Positions 25,620 to 37,185 of a stretch of DNA of 64,000 bases are shown piece by piece; the first letter of the stretch is position 1, and each line of letters begins with the position of its first letter. Both the position numbers and the translations under genes were made by a program. Source of the stretch: Gibbula magus (Eukaryota > Mollusca > Gastropoda > Trochida > Trochidae); contig OW388302.1 in the NCBI GenBank assembly GCA_936450465.1, positions 55,618,959 to 55,682,958 on the forward strand. Reading direction: 5' to 3'. Under the pieces are notes generated by a model that saw only the letters and a program-made list of their open reading frames with translations, ran no database searches and was not told the DNA's origin.

Positions 25620-26197
25620 TTCAAGTCGGTATTTGGAGTGAATAGACTTGAAGTTCAATGTGATACAGATACAGTCGTCAACATTTGATAACATCATTGA
25701 TAGCTTATGTCATGAAGATAGGAAAAGTTTATCATCTATCATTATTTGATAATAAACTTTGATTATTTGACATATCCATAATAGACATTAAAGTCAAAGA
25801 TAACTTGATCATGACCTGATTGTATCGTAGTAGACAGAGTTTATGGGAGACAAGTAATTTTACCTGATTGAATCTGCAGTAGATATAGCTTATTGAAGTA
25901 TAGTAATGATATCTATTTTATCAAAGATGATCACTTACTACTTTATTCAACAAGCTTTAATCAACCAACCGATTACAAACGAATGATGCTATAAGCTCTT
26001 CCATTGTAGAGAATACTAAACTGACGTGTGCAAGAAACGCTGTCACATTTTCAACAAAGTAAAAGAAGAATATTGCTGCCTGAGATTTTCGAATTTAAAT
26101 GTTATTGATAAGCATACGTTTTACTCACAATTCCATTCATAACAGTGTGATACTTTTCTTTTTCGCTGTTTAAAAATGAACATGTTAGGTATGGTAA
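25620..26197. other. AT-rich intergenic sequence, no gene seen
   Basis: Nothing recognisable apart from simple AT-rich sequence. An in-frame extension of the preceding exon to 25697 has no special support. Confidence 0.5.
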
Positions 26198-26545
26198 AGG
26201 GCTGTAGCACGTTTTTTGCAAATTACTTTTTTCACATTTCTCATTTGTAATGATAGTTTGTCATATAAATTTACTTTAGAGGGTAAAACTTCTTATTACA
26301 CACACCAATTATCCGTAGAGGGAACATCGATGCTGCGTATAAAGCAAAAATTGCATGGCGGCTATTTTAATGTGAACACATTTTATTTTTTTCGAATTAC
26401 AAAAACGATTCCCATGGCTTCACCGAACCATGTACACATTTTCAGCTTGATTTTCAAAAGAAAGATGGGTGTTTTACGATTGGTGATTTTTTTTTTCAAA
26501 TACAATCCATCGATTTATTTGAGCGAAAAACGTGCTTCTGCCCCT
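26198..26545. mobile_element. MITE, TTAA-flanked family (copy 1)
   Basis: A 348-bp element with terminal inverted repeats: agggctgtagcacgtttttt at the left, aaaacgtgcttctgcccct at the right. The right flank is TTAA and the left flank GTAA (one change from TTAA). A second copy at 50,697-51,049 aligns along the whole length. A TTAA target is typical of piggyBac-type elements. No transposase is encoded. Confidence 0.8.
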
Positions 26546-27730
26546 TTAAAATATGGAAAAATTGACAGATTTTGAGGACGTAATTTACCTTCTAGGACTT
26601 CAATTCAATCGTGTCCAGTAGAGGTGATAGTTTCATTACTACAGTACTATAGTTTGTTTGACTCGCCCATCTCTCATACCTAAAGAAGGTTTGCTTCTCA
26701 GATACGTGAACAGATACTTTTTCAAAATGTCTGATTCAATTAACTTGAGAAATGATGTAGCCCTGCTTCAGTCCTTTGTACCTGTGAATTTAAATATCAG
26801 GTGTCTTTTTTTGTGGCATTATTTTGCACGTGAGTTTTTGATAAACAGTGCAGACAACAATGTTAAAACGTCGCCCATAGTAGTGATTACTACAATCCAC
26901 ATTGCAACCAAACATGTCATAACGATGCACATGCATAACCTCAGATGTATTGTTCTGAAATAAAGAGCAAAACAGATATGACTTATGACTGTATAATTTT
27001 AAACCTTAAAATAGTGAAAGGACTATCTTGGAATATACGGTTCTGTGCCATCTATGCTCATGTGATTCATGTTTTATCCAACTTATAAAGTATCAGGTTC
27101 AAGATGGTTTATTGGCTAAAGATTTGGAGATTGGAATCTGAATAAATAGTTCTTTTTCAAAAGAGTTAGACATGACACATACAAAGTTTGAAATTTCTGC
27201 GTTTAAATATATATATTTAAAGCGATAATTAAGATAATTGCCCGAGGAGGCGAGATTGTATCAGAATTGAGGGAAATGACCAAAAAAATGTCCTCGAAGA
27301 ACAAAAGAGTGAAGTCATTATCTAGAACTGGCGATGAGAAATCATTACAAAAATCAATTTCAAGCCCTATTGTTATTGTCTGCATGATAAATGGACAAGT
27401 GAATTGTATCTGTTTTGTTAATTGTGATTTTGATGTGTACCTTTGGATTTTGACCCTGTAGATCAATCAATGTCTTTATCTCAGCCAATGTGTTATACTG
27501 TTGTGGACGACACAAATGTGACAAAAACTGCCTCAGTGACCCTTAATACTTGATTTTCTCAAACAAACCATCCATGACAAGTTGGACCGACATCACGAAT
27601 GATGACTGGATGAAAACGTCTTTACCCTGAAAAAAACGATGTTTATGATTTGATGGTTACTATTTCACCTTCAGAAATAGAAAAAAGTTAAATTTTCCCT
27701 TATTATCACCTTATTCCATGTCAATCAAAT
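26546..27730. other. Intergenic sequence, no gene seen
   Basis: Several short open frames on both strands have no recognisable motif, no splice-site support and AT-rich composition. I see no RNA gene or repeat here. Confidence 0.5.
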
Positions 27731-27993
27731 GGGGACTGTTATTTATATAGAGACTGTTATTTATATAGATACTGTTATTTTTATAGAGACTGTTATTATT
27801 TATATAGAGACTGTTATTTATATAGAGACTGTTATTTATATAGAGACTGTTATTTATATAGATACTGTTATTTATATAGAGACTGTTATTTATATAGAGA
27901 CTGTTATTCATATAGAGACTGTTATTTATATAGAGACTGTTATTTATATAGAGACTGTTATTTATATAGAGACTGTTATTCGTACAGGGACTT
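27731..27993. repeat. 18-bp minisatellite (about 15 copies)
   Basis: Tandem gactgttatttatataga units with a few point variants and one three-base insertion (near 27,795). The length is a multiple of 3, so both strands show meaningless open frames of six-residue repeats. It lies just outside the left arm of the inverted duplication. Confidence 0.95.
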
Positions 27994-28107
27994 TTAATCA
28001 TATGAGGACCGTATGCTAAAGGTATTACTATCCTTGGATAGCATATAGTTATCATATAAATACCCAACATTATTATATCAGACTGACTATATCATTGCAT
28101 TTTGCAG

Positions 28108-28202
28108 AGTTCTACTGTCATATCCCCTGACAAGCTGACTACTGACAAACAAAATGGACGAAAGTGCATTTTGTAACGTGAAAAACTTTCTACAAACCCT
28201 AA
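28108..28202 (+). pseudogene. Decayed copy of the LDLa-like terminal exon of the LU/LDLa gene
   Basis: After an acceptor-like cattttgcag, the sequence matches exon 8 of the gene at 44,749-52,845 (minus): agttctactgtc, atcccctgacaagctga, atggacgaaagtgcattttg and the terminal ctacaaaccctaa. Internal deletions remove about 24 and about 16 bases, including the first CDG/DC motif, and an early TGA results. It marks the outer end of the left duplication arm and shows that only the last exon of that gene was included in the inversion. Confidence 0.8.
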
Positions 28203-29083
28203 ACTTGTGTTTTGACTAACTACAAGATAATGTGTTTTTAATGAACATATATTGATTTTATCATGACCATATTGATGTAGAGAGAAACTACATTTCCTAT
28301 CATTAATTATTAATTTACAGATAAAACATTCTGATATGAATGTAACACGTTAAAATACTATACCACGAATATTGCTTTCATTAATGAATGATAATAACAT
28401 TTCTATATCATTTATGTCAAGAAACACGACGTGAATAACACTAACATGACATTCAACATAAGAAGTAAATACAATACTTACATGATATGAAAATATTAAA
28501 CCCTGCAGCCTCGTGATTAAAACTAATTTGCAGTTTATTTTGAATGACACGAAAAGTGTAAAACAACTTGTTTATTCAAATTACCATTTGAAGCAATCCC
28601 ATTTCCCGATTCGCCAAAAAATATCACATGCATCAACTATTTAAACTCAGCGGTTTTCAGTAAGTTGTTGCCTGACAAGTTCCATGTTGTTTATATGAGT
28701 TTAAATGTGACAGAACAATTTGACTATAAGACAGTAAGTGATTAATAAGAACAGATGCGTGACAAGCAGCAATGATACAAATCATTTGATAAAGCACGAC
28801 AAGAAAGCGGGATCATCCACGTGTAGAATATATATCACACAGAGCTTACAGTCATTGACTCATACCTTCATAACGTTGAACATACATAGTCAAGAGCAGT
28901 TTAACTTCATACTGAAAAGCAAACAAGACAATACCAGCAACTAAAGGGAAGAAGAAACACTCGACTCTTTAGTCATGTTGTATCAAATTTAAGACTGAGG
29001 ATTTGTTACTAGTGTGTTATGTAGAAATTCTGTCACCTGGTTTTGTGAAGTGAGCCCAAATCAGTTCGCACCCTGTGTTTATA
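28203..29083. other. Intergenic part of the left arm, no gene seen
   Basis: Matches the reverse complement of about 42,435-43,300 with scattered changes. No separate coding sequence is apparent. It includes the presumed promoter of ankyrin gene 1, but I see no convincing TATA box or initiator. Confidence 0.5.
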
Positions 29084-32000
29084 ATGTTCCACCTGAACGT
29101 CCTGCTCTATGAGTACACCGTCGTCCTGGTTGTCAGGTTCTGCTTCACCTTCCACGTGGATCAGGTGTGCGGTGTAGAGATGTGCAGATGGATCTGTCAA
29201 CAGAGAGATTGCTGTTCTGAAACCTACAACGAGAAGTGGCTTAGATGTGTTCCAAGTAACGCATGTCCGATTGTCCTGAGAGCTGGAACTGCCGAGTCAA
29301 CCACGTGTACAGTTATAACCAGGAGAGTTCGCACCAGAACTAGGGGAGAGCAGGTGGTTACAGACTGCGTAATGGAAAACCAAGGTGAGTTAACACCTGA
29401 TCTAGAATAAAGCAAGTGGTTACAGACTACGTACGAGAGGCCCAAGATGAGTTCAAACCAGAGTTAAAGGTAAGCTGGTAGTAAAGGGAAGCCCATATGA
29501 GTTCACATCAGAATTAAAGGAGAGTGGGTGGTTACAGACTTCGTAATGGGAAACCAGGGTGAGTTCAGTTGAGGGGAGATCAGTTGGTTACAGGCTGTGT
29601 AATGGGAACCGCAGTTGGATTCACACCAGAACCAGAGGAGAGCAGGTTGTTACAGACTGTGTAATAGGGACTCTAGGTGAGTTCACTGAGAAAGCTTTAG
29701 AAAGCTTAGGGAGAATAAGACCTCAAGCTTCGCTTTAGGTCTTACTCTCCGCTCAGCTTTCTTACCTCAGGTTTTACAAGCCCAAGAATGACCTCTGTAT
29801 CGTGATTTATCCTACACATACTAACTAGAAAACTGGTTACAGACTGTAATTGGAATCCGAGTTGAGTTCACATTAGAACTAGAGGAGGGTAGAGGGATAC
29901 AGAATTCGTAACGGGAAGACCAGGTTAGTTCACACCAGAAAGAGAGCAGAGAAGGTAATTACAGACTGTCCAATAGGAGCCCAAGGTGATTTCACACCAG
30001 AACTAGGGGAGAGAAGATGGTTACAGACTTCGCAATAGGAGTGGTTACAGACTGCGTGCGAGCGGCCCCAGGTGAGTTTACACCAGAACTAGAGTAGAGT
30101 AGATGGTTCCAAACTGCGTAATTGAAATCCAAGGTAAGTTTACACCAGAAGAGGGGGGAGAGGACTGGTGGTTACAGACTGCGTAATAGGACACACAGGT
30201 GAACACGAGGAGAGTAGATGGTTACAGAATTTGAAATATTGGGCCGCGGGCGAGTTCTTGGACTCTTTCTATTCACCATTAATGAATATCAGCGCCAGTT
30301 ATCTTGCACACGTTACAGATTTTGTGGCATATTTTACAATAAAAACAGTAAAATCTAATTATTGTTGATATTCATGTAAATAGTTATTTTCTTTCAATAT
30401 ATAAATCATGGGCTGTTATTTATTGCAGATGTGTGCCAACATTGTTCGCAGTTGTAGGATTCCATTTATTGCAGATGTGTGCATACTCTTCTTGCAGCTG
30501 GAGGCTTCAATGTATTACATATGTGTGCATACTCTTCTTGCAGTTGTAGGTTTTAACTGATTGCAGATGGGATTTTACCTAAATTAAATTAAGTTTCATT
30601 ATATAAGTTTTCAATAATCTACTTGTTCACAAAGTATCGCTGTATTTTGCAGATGATCTGGGTCAGAATGTCACCTCTAACTGCACTCTACTCGAGGCAT
30701 ACGAGAAGGGAGACAGTTGCCTTGTGAGGTATATTCTGACTGCACAGAGACGCACAGTGGAGTTGGAAGAGCGAGACGAAGATGGCTTCACTGTCGGGAT
30801 GAGGGCAGCGTTTGATGGAAACAAAGACATGTTGAAGTTGTTGGTCAGAGAAGGTTCCAGTCTATCTGTGAAGAATAATGACAATCAGACTTCGCTGATT
30901 CTTGCTGTTCGAAACACAGAAAATATAGATATTGTGAGGTACATCTTAAGAAACGCAGATGTTGATATCAACAGCGCTGACAAGTATGGGGGAACAGCTT
31001 TGCTTTATTCCTGTGCTTTAAATGATAGCTCAATTTTGTATCTCCTTTTAGCCGCAGGTGGCAATGTTAGTGCCATTGATAACGATGGTCACGGTATTTT
31101 GTTTTATGCATGTTCGTCGCATTGTACAAATGTTTCTGAATATATTCTGACACATTACAGTATTGAAGAACATGAGAGCATATCAAATGATGTAGACAAA
31201 TCCTTGGAGACAAGTGTGAAGCGTGGCTGCACTGATCTCGTCGATCTGCTTGTGACCCATGGTGCAGATTTAACCATCGTGGAGTCCGAGGGTAGCAGTA
31301 TGCTGGCTGTAGCTTGTAAGAGTCGCAGTGTTGCAATGGTTGAGTATGTTCTCTCTAAGAGGTGTGTACCAGTGGATAGAAGGAACAGTGTTGGGGACAC
31401 TCCTTTTCTTGTGGCTGCCTCAACAGGGTCGATACAGATTATGGAGGTTCTGTTGGAAAATGGATGTAATACAAGTGCAGTTGATGACGAAGGATTAAAT
31501 GTTTTGCATTGTGGTTGTCAATCGGAAAGTAAAGCTGCAAATGAGTATATTCTAAAGAAAGGTTTCATCAACGATATTAACAGCATAACGTCTGATGGGC
31601 TCACAGCTCTGCTTGTTGCCGCGTGCTATAACAACACAGATGTGTTCGATGTATTAGTTGACTCAAAGGCTAATGTGTCAGCAGTAGACAACATGAAGAG
31701 GAACTCCTTACACTTGGCATGTACCTTCGGGCTAACCAACATGGTTAAGCATATCCTGCAGCTCTCCCCGGATCGTGTCCACATAGGGCGGCGTCCGACT
31801 ATCAACAGTAAAGATGAGGAAGGCAGAACTCCCTTGATGGAAGCAGCCATTTCAGGATTCATTGATGTTGTGGATCTTCTTGTAAGTTACGGAGGTGACA
31901 CCAATACAACAGATGGTTACGGAGACACAATACTACACGAAGCTATCCGTAAAGGACAGGTCGATATGGTAGAGCATATCCTCTCTAAAGGTTATGTCAA

Positions 32001-32496
32001 CATTGAGAGACGAGGAAGATATGGATATACCCCGATCCTCTCTGCAGCCTACTATGGCGATACACAGATATTCGAAACTATAGAGTCTAGTAGTGATTGT
32101 GATATGCAAGCCCTTGATTACTACAACGACAACATCTACCACCTTGCTTGCTCTGGAGGAAACATGGACATGGTGGAATATCTCTTTGAAGGCAAGTATG
32201 TGAATCCAGACAAAAAAGGCTGGAATGACAGGACACCCGTGCTGCTAGCAGCCCACTTTGGGCACCTAGAAGTGGTGGATTATCTCATGGGTCTGCACTG
32301 TAACATGAAGGCTGTGGACAAGCAGGGAAACAACGCCCTTCACTTAGCAATTCTGGAAGAACATAGAGAACTTGCAATGTACTTAATCGAAACAAATGAA
32401 TTGGATAATTTCAAGGGAAACAAAGATGGAAAAACTCCGTTTAAATTGGCAGTTGAAAAGGGATACCCCGATATTGCTGATATGTTGAGGTTTTAA
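29084..32496 (+). CDS. Cys-rich leader plus ankyrin-repeat protein, copy 1 (two exons, 714 aa)
   Basis: Exons are 29084-29384 and 30653-32496. The donor CAAG/GTGAGT and acceptor TTTTGCAG/AT join in phase (1+2 bases, giving Asp). Exon 1 starts MFHLNVLLYEY, a moderately hydrophobic leader interrupted by charged residues, so secretion is possible but not certain. A Cys cluster follows (VCGVEMCRWICQQRDCC, RCVPSNAC, TTC, TDC). Exon 2 has about 17 ankyrin repeats from residue ~130 to the C-terminus, ending DIADMLRF. Repeats alternate between a TPLLxAAxxG type and an LHLACxxGxxxMVEYIL type, a two-repeat module of about 66 residues. Ankyrin repeats are protein-binding scaffolds, normally cytosolic, so a Cys-rich or secretory leader is odd. 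No transmembrane segment or other domain is visible. The partner is unknown. Its inverted twin lies at 38,890-42,434. Confidence 0.85.
29325..30235 (+). repeat. 62-bp intronic minisatellite made of exon-1 end plus splice donor (gene 1)
   Basis: Consensus gagttcacaccagaac, then taggggagagcaggtgg, then ttacagactgcgtaatggg and aacccaaggt, about 14 degenerate units. The first unit is the coding end of exon 1 with the true donor at 29385. Many later units keep a (G)GTGAGTT donor-like junction, for example near 29,550 and 29,668. Reading past the true donor hits TAA within 27 bases. Confidence 0.88.
29700..29761. repeat. 62-base hairpin inside the gene 1 minisatellite
   Basis: The arms gaaagctt, gagaataagacct and aggtcttactctc, agctttc are complementary around a short aagcttcgctt loop. 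Gene 2 lacks this insertion, so it arrived after the duplication. Confidence 0.75.
30418..30570 (+). repeat. Acceptor-side tandem repeat in the intron of ankyrin gene 1
   Basis: Three to four units of about 47 bases, each with ttgcagatgtgtgc and ctt(ctt)gcagttgtagg, resembling the true acceptor ttttgcag/atg at 30652. The corresponding block in gene 2 is 40,800-40,975. Confidence 0.8.
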
Positions 32497-32679
32497 CATG
32501 AAGAGAAGACCTGGCCGCCGGGATTGGAATATTTTCTAGCTTTATATATAATTTCGTTGTATTTAGATAAAAAATACAAGATTTATATTTATATGAGGAG
32601 TTTTATCATCCGTTAGTGCATGAAGGCGCTATCAACAATATTACTCTGGTCTAATACAAGCTGATATACAAATGTCGCT

Positions 32680-33036
32680 AGAAGGTATCTATTTGTACTG
32701 CTGGGTGAACTGAGGTACATATTGAATAAAGTCACGTACCAAGGGTAGCACCATAACTGTCGCAACTCATATCTCAGTTTGAAACGTAGAGTCAATCTTC
32801 AAGCTCTCAGAAGGTCAACACCAATTCCTCAAGACGCGTCGATTCTTGCTGAACGTCACAGAAAGCAGTCAACTGAGTAATGCACTGGAACATGTGAATA
32901 TTTCCTGAAGATTACCGCAGTGTAACAATCATTCGTTGATATAAAAGCGTTGGGTCATTAACATGGTCTAGTTACACTCATGAAGGGGTTAGGATAACAC
33001 CTGGGTTATCTACCATTTTAAAATTTTATAGTAAAT
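32680..33036 (+). repeat. 355-bp direct repeat, left copy
   Basis: From aaggtatctatttgtactgc to tagtaaatgaagt; repeated almost unchanged at 36,468-36,824. Together the two copies bracket the LINE remnant. There is no TG...CA ending or primer-binding site that would mark them as LTRs. Each contains ttgaataaagtc, a possible poly(A) signal. Confidence 0.92.
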
Positions 33037-36000
33037 GAAGTTTTTTTTAAAAGAAACATTCACACGTGTCTGTGCAGAGGCAACTAACTGTATCTTTTTA
33101 TTGTGTGATCAACAGTATACAAGTTTGGACAAACCATTGTTATTATGTTATTGTTATATATTCCCTGAGGGTTTAAAATACTATTTGATTGGTGATGAAA
33201 CAAATGGAATAATAGAGCTTGAAAGTGTTTTGTTGAAAGCGATTATACGCTATGGTGATATTGAACTGTACCTAACAGGGAACTTTAATGCAAGAACTGG
33301 AAATAGTGAAATTGACTTCATTGATGACGACACCTCTGATTATCTCCCCTGTGGAGACGAGTATGACAGTGACAATACTTTGGTGTATCACTATTAGAAT
33401 TGTGTAGAACATTTAACATTCATGTGCTTAATGGGAGAAATAATATGGACCGCAATGGTGACTTTACTTTTTTTTTATCTCATTTAGGCAAAAGTGTTAT
33501 CGATTATGTTATTGTTTCTACAAGTATTTTTCATCATGATTCAGAATTTCACGTTCTTAATAATGATTTATCAGATCATCTTCCTACATCATGTATTTTA
33601 GATATCTCAACATCCAATGAAAGGCCCGAGTCAACCGCTAACGCTAGATGGAATAGACTGATTTTGGAATCCACAATATAGTTGTACATTCATGGAATCC
33701 TTGGAAAATATGTGTGTATGTGGACAGATGGCTGCAATTTATGATGTTGTTGTAAATGATATTGATTATAAGAATTGTGAAAATTATATGGATAACAACT
33801 TCTTTATTCATGATATGCGACGTTTCGATACAGATTCTTGTGTATTTATCAGCTTGATACAAGAATATGTGTCGAAACGTCGCATATCATGAATAAAGAA
33901 GTTGTTATCGATATAATTTTCACAAATCTTATCATTCCAACTTCTAAAATGCCTCTCAAAGAAGATATTGATTATGCTCTCCAGATTCTAATTGATGTTT
34001 TACAACAGTATGGTGAATGCTTCAGGAAGAAGGATAAATGTGTTCATACATTGAAACAGCCTTATTGGTGTGACAGTGAATGCGAACATTTGAAAAATAT
34101 AACCTTCTAACTTGTTTTAGGAGAACAAACAGTCACGACGACCTTAAATCTTACACCAAGGCTAGAACAGATTCAAAAGTACATGTGACAGGGAAAAAAT
34201 TCAGTTGGAAGATAAAGAAGTTGTAGATATCTGTGAAAATAATGACTCCGTGAAAGACACTTGGAAGAAGATGAAACAGTAACTAAGAAAGTCACATCGG
34301 CCACCTGATATAGCTCCAACACGATGGGTTGATCATTTTACTGATATGTTTGATAACAGCAGCGTACAAATAGACGAGGAATTTGCAAACATTGTAAATA
34401 ATGAAATGGAAGATTCAGATAAAAATGAAGAATATATCGATGAGCTGGATGGGACTCTAACGGAAAAAGATATATTAGGTGCGCTTCACGAGTTCAAAAA
34501 CCAAAAAGCTCCTGGACCAGATGGTATCGTCGTGGAAATGCTTTACATTCAATTCATTATATATTACCTATTTTACTGTCAGTATATAATAAAGTACTCG
34601 ACACTGGAAATTACCCACAAGTATGGAGTGACGGCATAATATATCCTTTATACAAAAGTGGTGATAAAAGTGAACCCAATAATTATCGAGGAATATGTTT
34701 ACTGAATGTAATTGAAAAATTATTTACCAAGATACTGAATAAAAGAATCACAACATGGGCCGAGAACAACAGCAAACTAGATGAAGAGCAGGCTGGTTAT
34801 CGTAGAGGATATTCAACAATAGATAACATTTTCATGTTACAAGCTATCATCCAGAAGTACTTATCAAAGAGAAAAGGCAGAATGTATGCAGTGTTTATTG
34901 ACTTCTCAAAAGCTTTCTATTCGGTGCAACACTTTCTATTTATTAATGTATGTACATATACTCAAGAAGAACGGATTATCAGGAAAGATGTTTGGTACTC
35001 TTAAAACAATGTACTCCAAGCTGAGATCGTGTGTGAATACCTACAACGGATTGAGTGAATATTTTAACTGTACAATTGGAACTCGTCAAGGCTGTATGGT
35101 CAGTCCAACATTATTCGTTCTATTCCTAAATGAATACATTGATATGATGAAACTTTCAGAATGCAAAGGAATATTTTGTAAATGAAGTTTTACAGAACTT
35201 GACAGCATTATTATTTGCGGACGACATCGAAAATGCAGCAGACACGGTTTTCAGACTACAGCAGCAGATCAATCTTCTCAGCAACTTCTGTAATAAGTTC
35301 GGAATGACAGTCAATAAGGACAAGACAAGAATAATGGTGTTTAGAAGAGGTGGTGTAGTCAAAAGTACTGAACAGTGGTTCTACAGAGACAGTAAACCTG
35401 TTTCAAAATATAAATATCTTGGAATGTATTTTACAACAAATGGGGTGCTACCAACACACATTTAGCGCAGCAAGCCAGGAAAGCAAGCTTTGGACTACTG
35501 AGGTTTATACGTAAATATAAAATAAGTATTTGCAGATCACTGTTTCCGTTTGACAGAATGATTCTCCCAATATTAACTTACTAATCTGACATTTGGGGGT
35601 TCAAGTACGTGGAGCGCATAGAACAAATTCATCATAATTTTTGTAAACAGATTCTGGAAGTGGGAAGTAAAACTTGTAACTCGGCTGTACTTGGCGATCT
35701 TGGAAGATTGCCACTCGCCGTACACTACATGAAGAAATGTATCAGTTTTTTGTTTGAAATTACTTCACATGCCGGACGACTGTCATCCCTAAAAACTGCT
35801 ATAAAATGCTTACTACTCTGGATAATGCTGGCAGGAAAACGTGAGCTGGTAACATAAGAACTTTATTATTTTCAATGGGATTTGGATATGTCTGGTTTGC
35901 TCAGAGCGCTGGATGTATAAAGACCTTTTGCTAACCTTCTCTCAACGTCTCAAGGATATTAACCTACAGAATTGGACACGCATATCAAGGAAAATCAAAA

Positions 36001-36466
36001 ACTGGAATTATATTCTCAAGTAAAATCATTACTTCAGCCAGAAAACTACTATAATAATAATAACAATACAATAATCAACATTTGTAACGAGGAAAAGGAT
36101 GCATGGAAACTTGCAGCATATACCTATTACAGTTTTATCCACAGAAGAGATTGGAAGAAAAAGAAATTATAATATTTAGACTATATTTAGTATTTAGTAT
36201 ATTAAGTATCAAACGTTAACATCATACAGTTTGCATGCTAATGTTTAAAACATATTATCATGTACATGTATATCACACTGGGATGATGTATTAAAACTAA
36301 ATATGTATGTTGTATATGGAGAAATACATGTATATTATGTAAATTGTATATACGTAACACAATGTGTGCTAATGTTGTCAAACGTTCATGTTGTATATAA
36401 TGTGAAATATGGGCTGGGAGGCCTACAATTCCGAAATAAACATTATATAGGTCACCTAAATTTTAC
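33037..36466 (+). mobile_element. Degenerate non-LTR retrotransposon (LINE): endonuclease and reverse transcriptase remnants
   Basis: Broken by frameshifts and stops into pieces, all on the plus strand. 33,200-33,680: apurinic-type endonuclease end, with LTGNFNARTG (the GDFNA box with Asp changed to Asn) and SDHLPTSCIL. 34,346-35,465: reverse transcriptase with QKAPGPDGI, NYRGICLLN, EEQAGYRRGYST, AVFIDFSKAF (catalytic Asp), GTRQGCMVSPTLF and LLFADDI (the FADD form of the YADD box). 35,609-36,172: C-terminal part with SAVLGDLGRLPL. A 3' UTR of about 290 bases follows. No RNase H is seen. The clade is not assigned. The element cannot be active as it stands. Confidence 0.88.
33777..33923. repeat. 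Long hairpin inside the LINE (stem about 60 bp)
   Basis: gataacaacttctttattca and tgatatgcgacgtttcgata at 33,790-33,829 are repeated as reverse complement at about 33,870-33,910. The outer stem extends to tgtgaaaattatat / atataattttcaca. The loop is about 20-30 bases. It lies between the endonuclease and reverse transcriptase remnants. Confidence 0.9.
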
Positions 36467-36467
36467 A

Positions 36468-36824
36468 AGGTATCTATTTGTACTGCTGGGTGAACTGAGG
36501 TACATATTGAATAAAGTCACGTACCAAGGGTAGCACCATAACTGTCGCAACTCATATCTCAGTTTGAAACGTAGAGTCAATCTTCAAGCTCTCAGAAGGT
36601 CAACACCCATTCCTCAAGACGCGTCGATTCTTGCTGAACGTCACAGAAAACAGTCAACTGAGTAATGCACTGGAACATGTGACTATTTCCTGAAGATTAC
36701 CGCAGTGTAACAATCATTCGTTGATAAAAAGCGTTGGGGCATTAACATGGTCTAGTTACACTCATGAAGGGGTTAGGATAACACCTGGGTTATCTACCAT
36801 TTTAAAATTTGATAGTAAATGAAG
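36468..36824 (+). repeat. 355-bp direct repeat, right copy
   Basis: Near-identical to 32,680-33,036 with only a few substitutions (for example accaattcc against acccattcc). It follows the LINE 3' end directly. Confidence 0.92.
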
Positions 36825-37185
36825 TCTTTTTCAAATATTTGAAAATTTATTTTTCTTCTGCATTCCATAGACATAGTGTTAAAAGCTTTCTTTTAAATAA
36901 CATCATATCTTTTACACTTTATACTACACTCTTTCTCAAAATATGTTGCTCAATATTTATTACAATATTTCTTACACTATTAATTACAACAATTGTTACA
37001 CTATTTCTAACATCAGAACTTACAATATTTCTTACCATACTCCTCTCGGTCATAATTTGCTGTTTAGAGGTAATTTTATGTTGTCCAATATTTCTTAAAG
37101 ACCAATCTATCATATATGTTCATATCAATAAAATATTTTTCTAACAAATCCTGAAACCTAGGAAACGAATCCTTGGAAATAGGTT
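36825..37185. other. AT-rich spacer, no gene seen
   Basis: Low-complexity, T-rich sequence with repeated atttctta(c)a motifs and no coding signal. Confidence 0.5.

Larger units (their letters stand above)
28075..32654 (+). repeat. Left arm of a large inverted duplication
   Basis: This arm is the reverse complement of about 38,742-44,890. It can be followed from the LDLa exon remnant (28,108), through the 28.26-29.0 kb intergenic part (for example ataaaacattctgatatgaa against its complement near 43,230), ankyrin exon 1, the intron, exon 2 and the 3' flank. It ends at cgctatcaacaatattactctggtct (two segments, 32,630-32,655). Divergence is low in exons and higher, with indels, in the intergenic part and intron. 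Confidence 0.93.

Noticed and set aside
31067..31862. Reverse-strand frames within ankyrin exon 2 (also 39183-40717 in copy 2)
   Set aside because: Shadows of the ankyrin coding frame; they are present in both copies only because the coding sequence is conserved.
30724..32496. Ankyrin gene 1 starting inside exon 2
   Set aside because: The first codon there is GTG. The frame is open upstream to a good acceptor at 30652 whose phase matches exon 1 exactly.
32680..36824. Intact LTR retrotransposon with 355-bp LTRs
   Set aside because: The enclosed coding remnants are endonuclease plus reverse transcriptase of LINE type. There is no protease, integrase or primer-binding site, and the repeats lack TG/CA ends.
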